From: an uncultured Muribaculaceae bacterium
GTDB taxonomy: Bacteria > Bacteroidota > Bacteroidia > Bacteroidales > Muribaculaceae
Reading direction: 5' to 3'
Assembly: GCA_938039795.1 (NCBI GenBank)
Contig: CALHWU010000045.1
Location: 1 to 31,348 of the forward strand
Length of the DNA stretch: 31,348 nt
Numbering within the stretch: position 1 is the first letter of the stretch; every line of letters begins with the position of its first letter. Below are positions 24,203 through 31,348 of this stretch, in pieces. The notes below the pieces were generated by a model that searched no databases, was not told the origin of the DNA, and was given only the letters and a program-made list of their open reading frames with translations. The position numbers and the translations under genes were made by a program.

Positions 24203-24466
24203 TCAGAGACAGTTCGAGGAATGTGATGAACATGGATTTCCACCACAGTAAAAACGTTTGTCACCCATTACGGAACAAATTGCGTCGTCCACATCTGAAC
24301 GACAGAAACACTTCACGACTTCACCTGATTCGTCTTCGGCGAGAGCTTCCAAATTCTCCAAGCATGCTGAAGATATGGATTCTCCGTTGCCTGGAAGAAG
24401 GCAAGCCATCCCAATGCCGACAAACAGCACAGCGGCGACCAAAGGCATTAAAAGATTTTTTTTCAT
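24203..24466 (-). CDS. NVEALA-family secreted Cys-rich peptide precursor
   Basis: Small precursor of 87 aa. It has an N-terminal hydrophobic leader (MKKNLLMPLVAAVLFVGIG), then a short linker and the hallmark segment LENLEALAEDESGE (about 36-49), a variant of NVEALA. The C-terminal part (about 50-87) is Cys-rich: Cys residues in KCFCRS, ICSV, FYCGGNPC and NCL. PF14055 NVEALA proteins are short Bacteroidales proteins of unknown function, proposed to be exported and cleaved near the motif. The gene lies between the thioredoxin/DUF1573 lipoprotein (21-bp gap) and a beta-propeller lipoprotein (10-bp gap). The Cys pattern suggests disulfides, or handling by the thioredoxin-like neighbour, which is inference. 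Confidence 0.85.
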   Translation of the reverse strand: MKKNLLMPLVAAVLFVGIGMACLLPGNGESISSACLENLEALAEDESGEVVKCFCRSDVDDAICSVMGDKRFYCGGNPCSSHSSNCL

Positions 24467-24487
24467 TTACAGAAAATCTTTAGATTG

Positions 24488-25375
24488 TTAATAATAAAAT
24501 TTATTGATATTAAACCCGTAAAGTGTCAGACACTCCCTGGATTCTTTTTCATTATAGTATACATCGACTGTTTTTTTGAATGTTCCGGGAATTGAATCCA
24601 TAGCGATGCTCACAGTGACAGTCGATGTGGTCCACGGATAAAAAGTATCATTTGATGCGGACACATTCACACAATCACAGGATGGGATCAATCCTTGCAA
24701 AGTCAACGTATCTGGTGAGTTATTTCTTAACGTAAACTGTTTAATCACAGTATCGCCACAATAGACGGCACCTAACGCTTCTACCGGTCGTTCACAAAGA
24801 TGTGCAGTACATTTTTCTTCCTCCTCTCCATTCAATATGACCTTTTTATAAAACACCCTGACTTTTGGATTGTCAGCAGGATTACCTACGGCCACGATGT
24901 GGTTATTAGAGTCAACTAAAAAGGTTTGGAAGTTATCGTCACCCGACAACGCGTTACTATCATGAAACTTATTACTAGGATCAAATAACACTCTATGTGG
25001 AAACTCGTACTGATTAAGTATGATTTTAAGATCCCTGCTTTTTGCCGATGCATTAATTATCATCAGAAATTCAATGTCTGAATTAGAAATGCCATTATAC
25101 TCATTTATGACCTCTTTCCACGCCGAGAGTTTCATACGACAAGGCACACATCCGGCAGAGTCAATGTAGGTTATGATCTTGTAATCGGCATCATTCATAT
25201 CATAGTCGACAGGGATGTCTTGAATACGACATTCAAGGCTATCGGGAATTATAATCTCGCGGCCAAGTAACGACGACAACACCTCACGTTCCTTATCAAG
25301 ACGCCCTCTGCAAGAGGTCATCATGACAAGAATAAGAGACATTATTACATACGAAAAGCGCATGAACAATCGCAT
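24488..25375 (-). CDS. thioredoxin-like plus DUF1573 lipoprotein
   Basis: Envelope lipoprotein of 295 aa. The signal peptide ends VMMTSC, with lipidated Cys22. Residues about 64-170 resemble a thioredoxin/peroxiredoxin fold with a C-V-P-C pair (76-79) in TYIDSAGCVPCRMKL and a later DNFQTFLVDSNNHIVAVG strand pair. Residues about 195-285 are DUF1573-like (VYCGDTVIKQFTLRNNS, PSCDCVNVS). Proteins with this layout occur beside NVEALA genes in Bacteroidales. A redox role in folding the Cys-rich peptide is plausible but untested. Its ATG shares one base with the stop codon of the DUF3244 gene (TGATG), indicating translational coupling and supporting the first of two possible ATGs (the other is at 25363). 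Confidence 0.82.
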   Translation of the reverse strand: MRLFMRFSYVIMSLILVMMTSCRGRLDKEREVLSSLLGREIIIPDSLECRIQDIPVDYDMNDADYKIITYIDSAGCVPCRMKLSAWKEVINEYNGISNSDIEFLMIINASAKSRDLKIILNQYEFPHRVLFDPSNKFHDSNALSGDDNFQTFLVDSNNHIVAVGNPADNPKVRVFYKKVILNGEEEEKCTAHLCERPVEALGAVYCGDTVIKQFTLRNNSPDTLTLQGLIPSCDCVNVSASNDTFYPWTTSTVTVSIAMDSIPGTFKKTVDVYYNEKESRECLTLYGFNINKFYY

Positions 25376-25746
25376 CAGAGAGTGGCGGAATAAGTCTTTC
25401 CGTTAAATATGACACTGACCGTTAATCCGGCCATATCATCTGGAAGAATTATGCTGTATCCGGCGGCCAGATCGTCGCACTGTTCAGAAGCTATATTGAC
25501 ACCCGTCTGGCTGACAACAAATATCGAGGCCTCGCCTTCAGTCTTACTGTATACAGTGAGAACACCATCCGACATCGTGCCATATACCGGGCAGTATGCC
25601 GGCATTTTAGGATGATTGTTCAAACCATCTTTTTCAGGATTGAATTGTATTTCTTTGGGATCACCCTCCTGTCCGGCATTTGCCTGGAAAGGCATTGAGA
25701 TAGCTCCGATAATGGAGAGAATCAAAATTGTTAGAATTTTTTTCAT
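25375..25746 (-). CDS. secreted DUF3244-like protein
   Basis: Exported small protein of 123 aa. The signal peptide is about residues 1-24 (MKKILTILILSIIGAISMPFQANA). The mature part looks like a single Ig-like beta-sandwich of the DUF3244 type: GVLTVYSKTEGEASIFVVSQTG, then AGYSIILPDDMAGLTVSVIF and NGKTYSATL. It is the first gene of the NVEALA operon, with a consensus promoter at 25769-25801. Function is unknown. Confidence 0.78.
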   Translation of the reverse strand: MKKILTILILSIIGAISMPFQANAGQEGDPKEIQFNPEKDGLNNHPKMPAYCPVYGTMSDGVLTVYSKTEGEASIFVVSQTGVNIASEQCDDLAAGYSIILPDDMAGLTVSVIFNGKTYSATL

Positions 25747-25768
25747 ATTTGAGTGGTTTATCTGGATG

Positions 25769-25801
25769 CAAAATTAGGGGTAATTGCCATATTCCTCCAA
25801 A
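25769..25801 (-). promoter_or_regulatory. NVEALA operon promoter
   Basis: On the minus strand, TTTG (25801-25798), a 21-bp spacer and TAATTTTG (25776-25769) match the consensus. The box ends 22 bp before the ATG at 25746. Repeated CTAACC motifs lie farther upstream. Confidence 0.8.
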
Positions 25802-25820
25802 TTTCACAACCTAATTCCAT

Positions 25821-25902
25821 CTAACCGGAGCACCGCGCATCATACTGTAATCCAAGATTTTACAAAGCGTGAGAGATAGAAAAATCTAACCATGGCCTAA
25901 CC
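25821..25902. repeat. three CTAACC motifs upstream of the NVEALA operon promoter
   Basis: CTAACC occurs at 25821-25826, 25886-25891 and 25897-25902, the last two 11 bp apart, about one helical turn. A related CTAATTCC sits at 25811-25818. They could be sites for the adjacent HTH regulator. The rest of the 25747-25981 gap shows no gene. Confidence 0.35.
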
Positions 25903-25981
25903 GTTTATATAACACATTGGCATTCAATATGTTAAACCATCAAACTAACTCAATCAGCTACTATTCAGCGCAATACATTAA

Positions 25982-27697
25982 TCAAAACAGCCTTGAAGCA
26001 AGCTGTTCATAAGCATTGGGATTCTGTTCCTGCAGTTTTTGCTTGAGTTTATGCTTGGCAGCATGTACACTGCTGGTGTGTTCGCGTTCAGTCAACACAG
26101 CTATTGTACTTGGTCGAAAACCAACATATAGATAAATTGCAAGTTGATACTCTACTTCGCGAAGATCAGGATATCCCTTCCTGAACCTATCAACCCACAT
26201 GTCATCGTAACGATTGATGATTTCAGCCAGATCCTGTATTACCTTGATCTGTCCCATTTTTTCAAGCATCGAGATAATCTCTTTATAGAAACGGTTGGAA
26301 CGCGATGTGTTGTCCTTGTTGTGATACCAGATGTCATACATATTGTTGATCAGATCGAGATGTCGTGTGAACAGACCGCGGATCTCCATGGCATACTCCG
26401 CAGCCATATCGCAGATTGCCTGCTTCATAGTCGCTCCATTTCGCTCCATTTCGTCGACACGGCAGTTACTTAGTGAAAGGTCGTCACGCAGCGTCTGCGA
26501 TTCGGCCATGAGTTTCTCGACTTCAAGCCTCTTACATGCCAGACGAGACCTATAAATATACCATAGCATAATTATAAATATCGCCATCAATACACAGGAT
26601 GCAATCAATACAATCACAGCGTTATGATTCCTTTGCGCCTGAAGTCGATGATTTTCGGCTTTAAGTCTGTAATTATCGGTCAACAGAATTGTCTGTGGAT
26701 TAGTAAGCCTCCTGCCGTCGCTTTTCATTAATTCATCAGCAAAAGCACACGATAAATCATATGCTTTCAAGTAATCTTGCTGAGTCGCAGCTACAAGGCT
26801 GCTCAATTTACAGGCGTAAAGAGAATCTGCATTGGACATTGTTAACGAAAATGCCCTGCCCAAAAAATTATCTGCCTGCCTATATCTACCCGTCATTAAG
26901 GATGCTTTAGCTTGATTGAGACGATCATGAGCCTTAAATTCATGTCGGTTTATAGCCAGAGAGTCGTATAGGGCAAGAGCCTCCTCAAACGCATCAAGTT
27001 GCATTGCCAGATCAACCTTATTAAGCAACGTATTGCAATGGAAATTACGGTCAGCATATAATCCAATATGGCTCATGCTATCAAGTAAGCAACCCGCGGC
27101 CTCATAGTCTCCGATGAAGATCAAGCCATTGGCAATAATGTCATCCATCCATGACGCATGAAGGGTTTTACCTCCTTTGTAAAACAACTGTTTTGCAATC
27201 CTTGCCCATTTCAATCCCTCGCTGATCATAAGCAGCCGACGGTAGACGTTCGAGATTTCTCTTGCACTCATCCCCGCATAGAAGCAATCATGTGCCGAAA
27301 GCGCGGTCTCATAAGCTCTGCTCAACACGACGAGTGCCGTGTCCGCTACTTTGTGGGTTGAATAATAGTATCCATGATAGAAAAGCGACTGCACCTCAAG
27401 ACTGTCGCCTCTATCCGTGTAATAATCGACTGCCCGGCAGATCAGCGAGTCGTCAGCAATAGGTCTGTAACACTTATCTGTGGCCTTCGTATATAATAAT
27501 GCGTGCCAAGCCTGTAGTTCTTCATCAAGACTGTCGCGATTGATCGTTTTCAGCAGGGCGAGTGCTGAATCAGGCGTACTGTTCATTATGGCGTCGGCCA
27601 TTTTAAGTCTATAGTCTGAAGTCCGCTTGCCATGGCATGAGCCAAGCGCCAAGCACAGCGACAAAGCAGCTATTATGACGATCATGATTGCTTTCAT
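25982..27697 (-). CDS. membrane-anchored TPR regulator with C-terminal helix-turn-helix
   Basis: Predicted signal-transducing transcription factor, 571 aa. The N-terminus has a signal/lipobox (LCLALGSC, Cys21). Residues about 30-340 are helical TPR-like repeats expected in the periplasm. A single membrane helix lies at about 360-382 (VIVLIASCVLMAIFIIMLWY). A cytoplasmic coiled coil (about 385-420) leads to a C-terminal HTH region (about 516-560) with YQLAIYLYVGFRPSTIAVLT and a basic HAAKHKLKQKLQ helix. This layout is common for Bacteroidetes regulators placed beside NVEALA, DUF3244 and beta-propeller genes. The start at 27697 is fixed by the signal peptide and by the promoter box 4 nt upstream; an in-frame ATG at 27784 lies beyond the promoter. 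It would sense an envelope signal and control the operon just downstream (inference). Confidence 0.85.
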   Translation of the reverse strand: MKAIMIVIIAALSLCLALGSCHGKRTSDYRLKMADAIMNSTPDSALALLKTINRDSLDEELQAWHALLYTKATDKCYRPIADDSLICRAVDYYTDRGDSLEVQSLFYHGYYYSTHKVADTALVVLSRAYETALSAHDCFYAGMSAREISNVYRRLLMISEGLKWARIAKQLFYKGGKTLHASWMDDIIANGLIFIGDYEAAGCLLDSMSHIGLYADRNFHCNTLLNKVDLAMQLDAFEEALALYDSLAINRHEFKAHDRLNQAKASLMTGRYRQADNFLGRAFSLTMSNADSLYACKLSSLVAATQQDYLKAYDLSCAFADELMKSDGRRLTNPQTILLTDNYRLKAENHRLQAQRNHNAVIVLIASCVLMAIFIIMLWYIYRSRLACKRLEVEKLMAESQTLRDDLSLSNCRVDEMERNGATMKQAICDMAAEYAMEIRGLFTRHLDLINNMYDIWYHNKDNTSRSNRFYKEIISMLEKMGQIKVIQDLAEIINRYDDMWVDRFRKGYPDLREVEYQLAIYLYVGFRPSTIAVLTEREHTSSVHAAKHKLKQKLQEQNPNAYEQLASRLF

Positions 27698-27701
27698 TCT
27701 G

Positions 27702-27731
27702 CAAATATACGTAAAAAAGACAGACGGGCAA
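27702..27731 (-). promoter_or_regulatory. regulator promoter, predicted leaderless and overlapping the pnp terminator
   Basis: On the minus strand, TTG (27731-27729), a 19-bp spacer and TATATTTG (27709-27702) match the consensus. The ATG at 27697 begins 4 nt after the box. The -33 element and spacer coincide with the pnp terminator stem and T-tract. Confidence 0.78.
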
Positions 27732-27751
27732 TCATCACGACTGTCCGTCTG
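27712..27751 (-). terminator. pnp intrinsic terminator
   Basis: On the minus strand, CAGACGG (27751-27745) pairs with CCGTCTG (27727-27721), with an inner CAGTC/GATTG stem across one A/C mismatch, followed by TCTTTTTT. It lies inside the promoter of the downstream regulator. Confidence 0.8.
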
Positions 27752-27761
27752 CTTGTGGCTT

Positions 27762-27785
27762 GTTGTCTGCCTGATGGCAGGCAAC
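27762..27785 (-). other. second hairpin after pnp
   Basis: On the minus strand, GTTG-CTGCC pairs with GGCAG-CAAC across one mismatch and an ATCA loop. It precedes the main terminator and may protect the 3' end or assist termination. Confidence 0.5.
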
Positions 27786-27810
27786 CTTTATGAGAAAAGT
27801 ATTTTCTATC

Positions 27811-30060
27811 TTAGTTCTGACGGCGCGGGCCGCGTGGTCCGCGGTCGCCGCCTTCGCGACGGGGACGGTCACCATCCTCCCTGCGGGGACGGTCGCCGCC
27901 TTCACGGCGCGGGCGATCGCCACGGGGAGCGCGCTCTACGTATCCTTCGGGCTTTGGCTGAAGGGCACGCATCGAGAGACGGTATTTGCCGGTCTTCTTG
28001 TCGATCTCGATGAGCTTCACCTCTACGGTATCACCCTCCTTGAGACCGGAGGCCTCCATGTTTTCGAGGCGGTTCCATGAGATCTCGGAGATGTGGAGGA
28101 GTCCGTCGCGGTTGGGCATGAACTCCACGAATGCTCCGAATTCGAGTATCGAGCGCACCTTGCCGGTGTAGGTCTTGCCCTCTTCGGGGAGCTCCACGAT
28201 AGCGTTGATCATCTCGAGAGCTTTGTCGATGGCAGCCTTGTTGGCCGCTGCCACCTCGATATAGCCGCCCTCGTCGATCTCGTCGATGCTGACTGTGGCG
28301 CCGCTGGCCTCCTGGATACCCTGGATGACCTTTCCGCCCGGGCCGATGACAGCGCCGATAAGCTCCTTGGGTATGAGCATGGTGACGATGCGGGGCACGT
28401 GGGGCTTGTAGTCCTCGCGGGGCTGGGGTATGGTCTGCTCGATGATGTCGAGTATGTGCATGCGTCCGTCGCGTGCCTGGTTGAGGGCGCGCTCAAGTAT
28501 CTCGTAGGAGAGTCCGTCGCACTTGATATCCATCTGTGTGGCAGTGATGCCGTCGCGTGTGCCGGTCACCTTGAAGTCCATGTCGCCGAGATGATCCTCG
28601 TCGCCGAGAATGTCGGAGAGGATGGCGTATTTGGGGCTGTCGGTGTCGGTGATGAGTCCCATGGCGATGCCGCTGACAGGCTTCTTCATCTTCACGCCGG
28701 CGTCGAGCAGTGCGAGAGTGCCGGCGCATACGGTGGCCATCGACGATGAGCCGTTGCTCTCGAGGATGTCGCTGACTATGCGGCAGCAGTAGGGGAAGCC
28801 TTCAGGGAACATGCGCTTGAGGGCGCGGTGGGCGAGATTGCCGTGGCCGATCTCACGGCGTCCGACGCCGCGCTGTGCCTTGGCCTCACCGGTGGAGAAG
28901 GGAGGGAAGTTGTAGTGGAGGAGGAAGCGCTCGTGGCCCTGGTTGAGCACGTCGTCGACGAGCTTCTCGTCGAGCTTGGTGCCGAGGGTGACGGTAGCGA
29001 GCGACTGTGTCTCACCGCGGGTGAACACTGCCGATCCGTGGGGGCCGGGCAGATAGTCGACCTCACACCAGATGGGGCGGATGTCGGTGGTCTTGCGGCC
29101 GTCGAGACGCACGCCCTCGTCGAGGATGCAGCGACGCACGGCTTCGCGCTCCACGTCGTGATAGTAGCGCTTCACCAGCGGGGTCTTCTCCTCGCGCTCC
29201 TCTTCGGGGAGCGATTCGATGTATTCGTTGCAGATAGCGTCGAAGCTGTCCTGGCGCCAGTGCTTGTCGGCGCTGCCGGCCTGCGCTATGGCGTAGGCTT
29301 TGGCGTAGCACTTGTCGTGGACATCCTTGCGGAGCTCTTCGTCGTTGACTTCGTGGCAATATTCGCGCTTGGCGCGGCCCACCTCCTCGGCAAGCTCCAT
29401 CTGGGCCTTGCACTGGGTCTTGATGGCCTCGTGGGCGGCGCGGAGGGCGTTGAGAAGGTCGGCTTCCGACACCTCGTTCATCTCTCCCTCCACCATCATG
29501 ATATTATCGTAGGTGGCGCCCACCATCAGCTCCATGTCGGCTTTCTCAAGCTGCTCGAAGGTGGGATCTATCACAAACTGGCCGTCGACGCGGGCCACAC
29601 GCACCTCCGAGATGGGGCCGTTGAAAGGCACGTCGCTGACAGCGAGGGCAGCCGAGGCTGCGAGTCCGGCGAGAGCGTCGGGAATATCTACTCCGTCGGT
29701 CGAATACAGTGTGATATTTACAAACGTGTCGGCGTGATAATTGTCGGGAAACAGCGGGCGGAGCACGCGGTCGACAAGCCTGGAGGTGAGTATCTCATAG
29801 TCGGATGCACGTCCCTCACGCTTGAGGAAGCCGCCTGGATAGCGTCCGAACGCTGAATATTTCTCTTTGTACTCTACCTGCAGGGGCATGAAATCGACTC
29901 CTTCGCCGGCCTCCTTGGCGGAGACTATCGTGGCGAGGAGCATGGTGTTGCCCATGCGCAGCTCTACCGCTCCATCGGCCTGCTTGGCCAGCTTGCCGGT
30001 CTCGAGTGTAATCTCACGACCGTCGGGCAGGGCGATGGTTTTCTTGATTGGATTTAACAT
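27811..30060 (-). CDS. pnp: polynucleotide phosphorylase
   Basis: 3'-5' phosphorolytic exoribonuclease, 749 aa, central to mRNA decay; acts as a trimer in the cytosol. There are two RNase PH domains (about 10-140 and 325-470, with GRYPGGFLKREGR and ILESNGSSSMATVCAG), a helical linker between them, a KH domain (about 560-615, IPKELIGAVIGPGGKVI) and an S1 domain (about 635-705, GKVRSILEFGAFVEF). The tail (about 708-749) is a highly charged Arg/Gly/Asp repeat region, as often seen in Bacteroidetes PNPases, and could bind RNA. It diverges from the RelA/SpoT gene. The promoter box is TAACTTTG at 30113-30120. Confidence 0.97.
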   Translation of the reverse strand: MLNPIKKTIALPDGREITLETGKLAKQADGAVELRMGNTMLLATIVSAKEAGEGVDFMPLQVEYKEKYSAFGRYPGGFLKREGRASDYEILTSRLVDRVLRPLFPDNYHADTFVNITLYSTDGVDIPDALAGLAASAALAVSDVPFNGPISEVRVARVDGQFVIDPTFEQLEKADMELMVGATYDNIMMVEGEMNEVSEADLLNALRAAHEAIKTQCKAQMELAEEVGRAKREYCHEVNDEELRKDVHDKCYAKAYAIAQAGSADKHWRQDSFDAICNEYIESLPEEEREEKTPLVKRYYHDVEREAVRRCILDEGVRLDGRKTTDIRPIWCEVDYLPGPHGSAVFTRGETQSLATVTLGTKLDEKLVDDVLNQGHERFLLHYNFPPFSTGEAKAQRGVGRREIGHGNLAHRALKRMFPEGFPYCCRIVSDILESNGSSSMATVCAGTLALLDAGVKMKKPVSGIAMGLITDTDSPKYAILSDILGDEDHLGDMDFKVTGTRDGITATQMDIKCDGLSYEILERALNQARDGRMHILDIIEQTIPQPREDYKPHVPRIVTMLIPKELIGAVIGPGGKVIQGIQEASGATVSIDEIDEGGYIEVAAANKAAIDKALEMINAIVELPEEGKTYTGKVRSILEFGAFVEFMPNRDGLLHISEISWNRLENMEASGLKEGDTVEVKLIEIDKKTGKYRLSMRALQPKPEGYVERAPRGDRPRREGGDRPRREDGDRPRREGGDRGPRGPRRQN
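27850..27921 (-). repeat. pnp: three 24-bp tandem repeats coding the PNPase tail
   Basis: The DNA encodes GDRPRREG, GDRPRRED and GDRPRREG in a row, three near-identical 24-bp units. Such repeats can change copy number between strains. Confidence 0.8.
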
Positions 30061-30112
30061 ATCGGGGTTCTAAATTTCTGTTGCTTCAAAGTCTTGTCTG
30101 CAAAAAATCACG

Positions 30113-30120
30113 CAAAGTTA
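30113..30120 (-). promoter_or_regulatory. pnp: pnp -7 promoter box
   Basis: TAACTTTG on the minus strand matches TAnnTTTG, 52 bp before the ATG. No TTG is seen at the expected -33 distance (the position reads GGGG), so the promoter is only partly supported. Confidence 0.55.
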
Positions 30121-30204
30121 GTAAAAATTATTGACATCGCCCCCATTTTCCCGCCATTTAGTATTTTTCAGCATAATCAGCGTTGCCGCGGAGAGGATGC
30201 CATG

Positions 30205-30235
30205 TTGCAAATATGATTAAAAAAAAGTAATTTTG
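30205..30235 (+). promoter_or_regulatory. RelA/SpoT gene promoter
   Basis: TTG (30205-30207), a 20-bp spacer and TAATTTTG (30228-30235) match the consensus. The ATG at 30276 follows after a short leader of about 35 nt. Confidence 0.78.
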
Positions 30236-30275
30236 TAATTGGGTAATAGTGCCCGTCGCAAACCACCATCGCCTT

Positions 30276-31348
30276 ATGGAGCCAGAAAAGCAATACAGCA
30301 TGACACCCGAAGAGGAAGACCGCCTGATAGAAAGCGAATTTCAGGATGTCCTTCAGGGATATCTGAAGAGCAACCACCGCAAGAAAGTGGAGATCATCGA
30401 GAGAGCCTTCCGTTTCGCCAAGAAAGCCCACGGTGGAATACGCCGCCGTTCAGGCGAGCCCTACATACTCCATCCCATAGCAGTGGCCAAGATAGCGAGC
30501 CAGGAGATCGGCCTGGGCTCCACGTCAATATGCGCCGCACTGCTCCACGACGTGGTGGAGGACACCGACTACACCGTGGAGGATATAGAGCACCTGTTCG
30601 GCAAGAAAATAGCTCAGATCGTAGCCGGCCTCACAAAGATCTCCGGCGGCATATTCGGCGAGCAGGCCTCGGCCCAGGCCGAGAACTTCCGCAAGCTGCT
30701 CCTGACCATGAGCGAGGACATACGGGTGGTGCTCATAAAGATGGCCGACCGTCTGCACAACATGCGCACACTTGGCTCCATGGCGCCGGCAAAGCAATAC
30801 AAGATCGCCGGCGAGACGCTATATATCTATGCCCCCCTGGCCCACCGCCTCGGCCTCTTCGAGATCAAGACCGAGCTGGAGGATCTGAGCTTCAAATACG
30901 AGCATCCCAAAGCCTACGAGCGCATTTCGGAACTGATAAGGCAGTCGGAGGCACGGCGGTCGGAGGTCTACAACGACTTCTCCACCCCTATCAAGCATTC
31001 GCTCGACAAGATGAACCTCCACTACGAGGCCAAGGCGCGCCTCAAATCGGTCTACTCGATATGGCGCAAGATGGAGACGAAACACGTACCCTTCGAAGAG
31101 GTCTACGACCTGTATGCGATGCGCATCATCTTCGACTGCGACGATCCGGCGCAGGAGAAGGCCATATGCTGGAGCATCTACTCGGCCATCACCGACCTCT
31201 ACCGTCTGCATCCCGACCGCACCCGCGACTGGGTGAGCATTCCCAAGGCAAACGGATACCAGGCGCTGCATCTTACGGTGATGGGGCCCGACGGCAACTG
31301 GGTGGAGGTGCAGATCCGCTCGCGCCGCATGGACGAAATAGCCGAGAA
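30276..31348 (+). CDS. rel: bifunctional RelA/SpoT-type (p)ppGpp synthetase/hydrolase, 3' end cut by window
   Basis: Stringent-response enzyme. 357 complete codons are visible and the frame is still open at the window edge; full-length Rel proteins are about 730-750 aa. The hydrolase HD domain (about 40-200) has its metal/catalytic motif HDVVEDT intact, plus MADRLHNMRTLGSM. The synthetase domain begins at about 235 with EEVYDLYAMRIIF, WVSIPKANGYQALH and VEVQIRSRRMDEIAE, so both activities look likely. The ATG at 30276 starts MEPEKQYSMTPEEEDRLI. It diverges from pnp across a 215-bp gap holding both promoters and no other gene. Confidence 0.94.
   Translation, partial: MEPEKQYSMTPEEEDRLIESEFQDVLQGYLKSNHRKKVEIIERAFRFAKKAHGGIRRRSGEPYILHPIAVAKIASQEIGLGSTSICAALLHDVVEDTDYTVEDIEHLFGKKIAQIVAGLTKISGGIFGEQASAQAENFRKLLLTMSEDIRVVLIKMADRLHNMRTLGSMAPAKQYKIAGETLYIYAPLAHRLGLFEIKTELEDLSFKYEHPKAYERISELIRQSEARRSEVYNDFSTPIKHSLDKMNLHYEAKARLKSVYSIWRKMETKHVPFEEVYDLYAMRIIFDCDDPAQEKAICWSIYSAITDLYRLHPDRTRDWVSIPKANGYQALHLTVMGPDGNWVEVQIRSRRMDEIAE

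Noticed and set aside
27841..27921. Possible CRISPR-like array
   Set aside because: The repeats are in-frame, have no spacers and encode the PNPase tail.
28828..29856. Long open frame opposite pnp
   Set aside because: Antisense shadow of PNPase with Val/Gly/Ala-rich low-information sequence.

Overview
The window looks like a chromosomal segment of a gut Bacteroidales, probably Muribaculaceae-like. Supporting signs are many Bacteroidetes-type promoters (TTG/TTTG, 19-21 bp, TAnnTTTG), lipoproteins of the 6-bladed beta-propeller family, an NVEALA-type peptide gene, a lipidated TamA homologue (TamL), serine-type sulfatases and a PNPase with an Arg/Gly/Asp-rich tail. The taxon is inferred from gene content only. 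Most of the DNA is moderately GC-rich. Two stretches, about 6.6-8.3 kb and 22.8-27.7 kb, are visibly AT-richer and carry accessory systems.

Layout, left to right. 1-3.3 kb: pepD (cut by the window edge), a small membrane protein, an OmpH/Skp-like lipoprotein and a family 2 glycosyltransferase. 3.3-6.5 kb: two divergent secreted sulfatases driven by promoters that occupy the same DNA on opposite strands. 6.6-12.2 kb: a tightly packed leftward run of aroA, a small Cys-motif membrane protein, a metal ABC permease, a beta-propeller lipoprotein, then darT and darG, a DNA ADP-ribosylating toxin and its antitoxin that appear to ride at the end of a housekeeping transcript. 12.3-15.2 kb: a 939-aa TonB-receptor-like outer-membrane barrel. 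15.3-15.8 kb: a YafQ-type toxin-antitoxin pair. 16.0-18.4 kb: tamL. 18.5-21.6 kb: a TIR-SEL1 protein, then gph and purB. 21.7-27.7 kb: an NVEALA locus. 27.8-31.3 kb: pnp and, divergent from it, a RelA/SpoT gene cut by the right edge.

The least understood part is the 21.7-27.7 kb locus. A membrane-anchored TPR regulator with a C-terminal helix-turn-helix lies upstream of an operon encoding a DUF3244 secreted protein, a thioredoxin/DUF1573 lipoprotein, a Cys-rich NVEALA peptide and a beta-propeller lipoprotein. A second propeller gene follows. Just after the stop codon of the first propeller, in the same frame, lies the C-terminal part of a second NVEALA-like peptide, which looks like the scar of a gene fusion or deletion.

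Three accessory conflict-type modules (DarTG, YafQ/RHH and TIR-SEL1) sit among core genes. Several genes (aroA, the TIR gene and the NVEALA regulator) have their -7 promoter box only 4-5 nt from the start codon, which predicts leaderless mRNAs. I saw no tRNA, rRNA, CRISPR array or insertion sequence.
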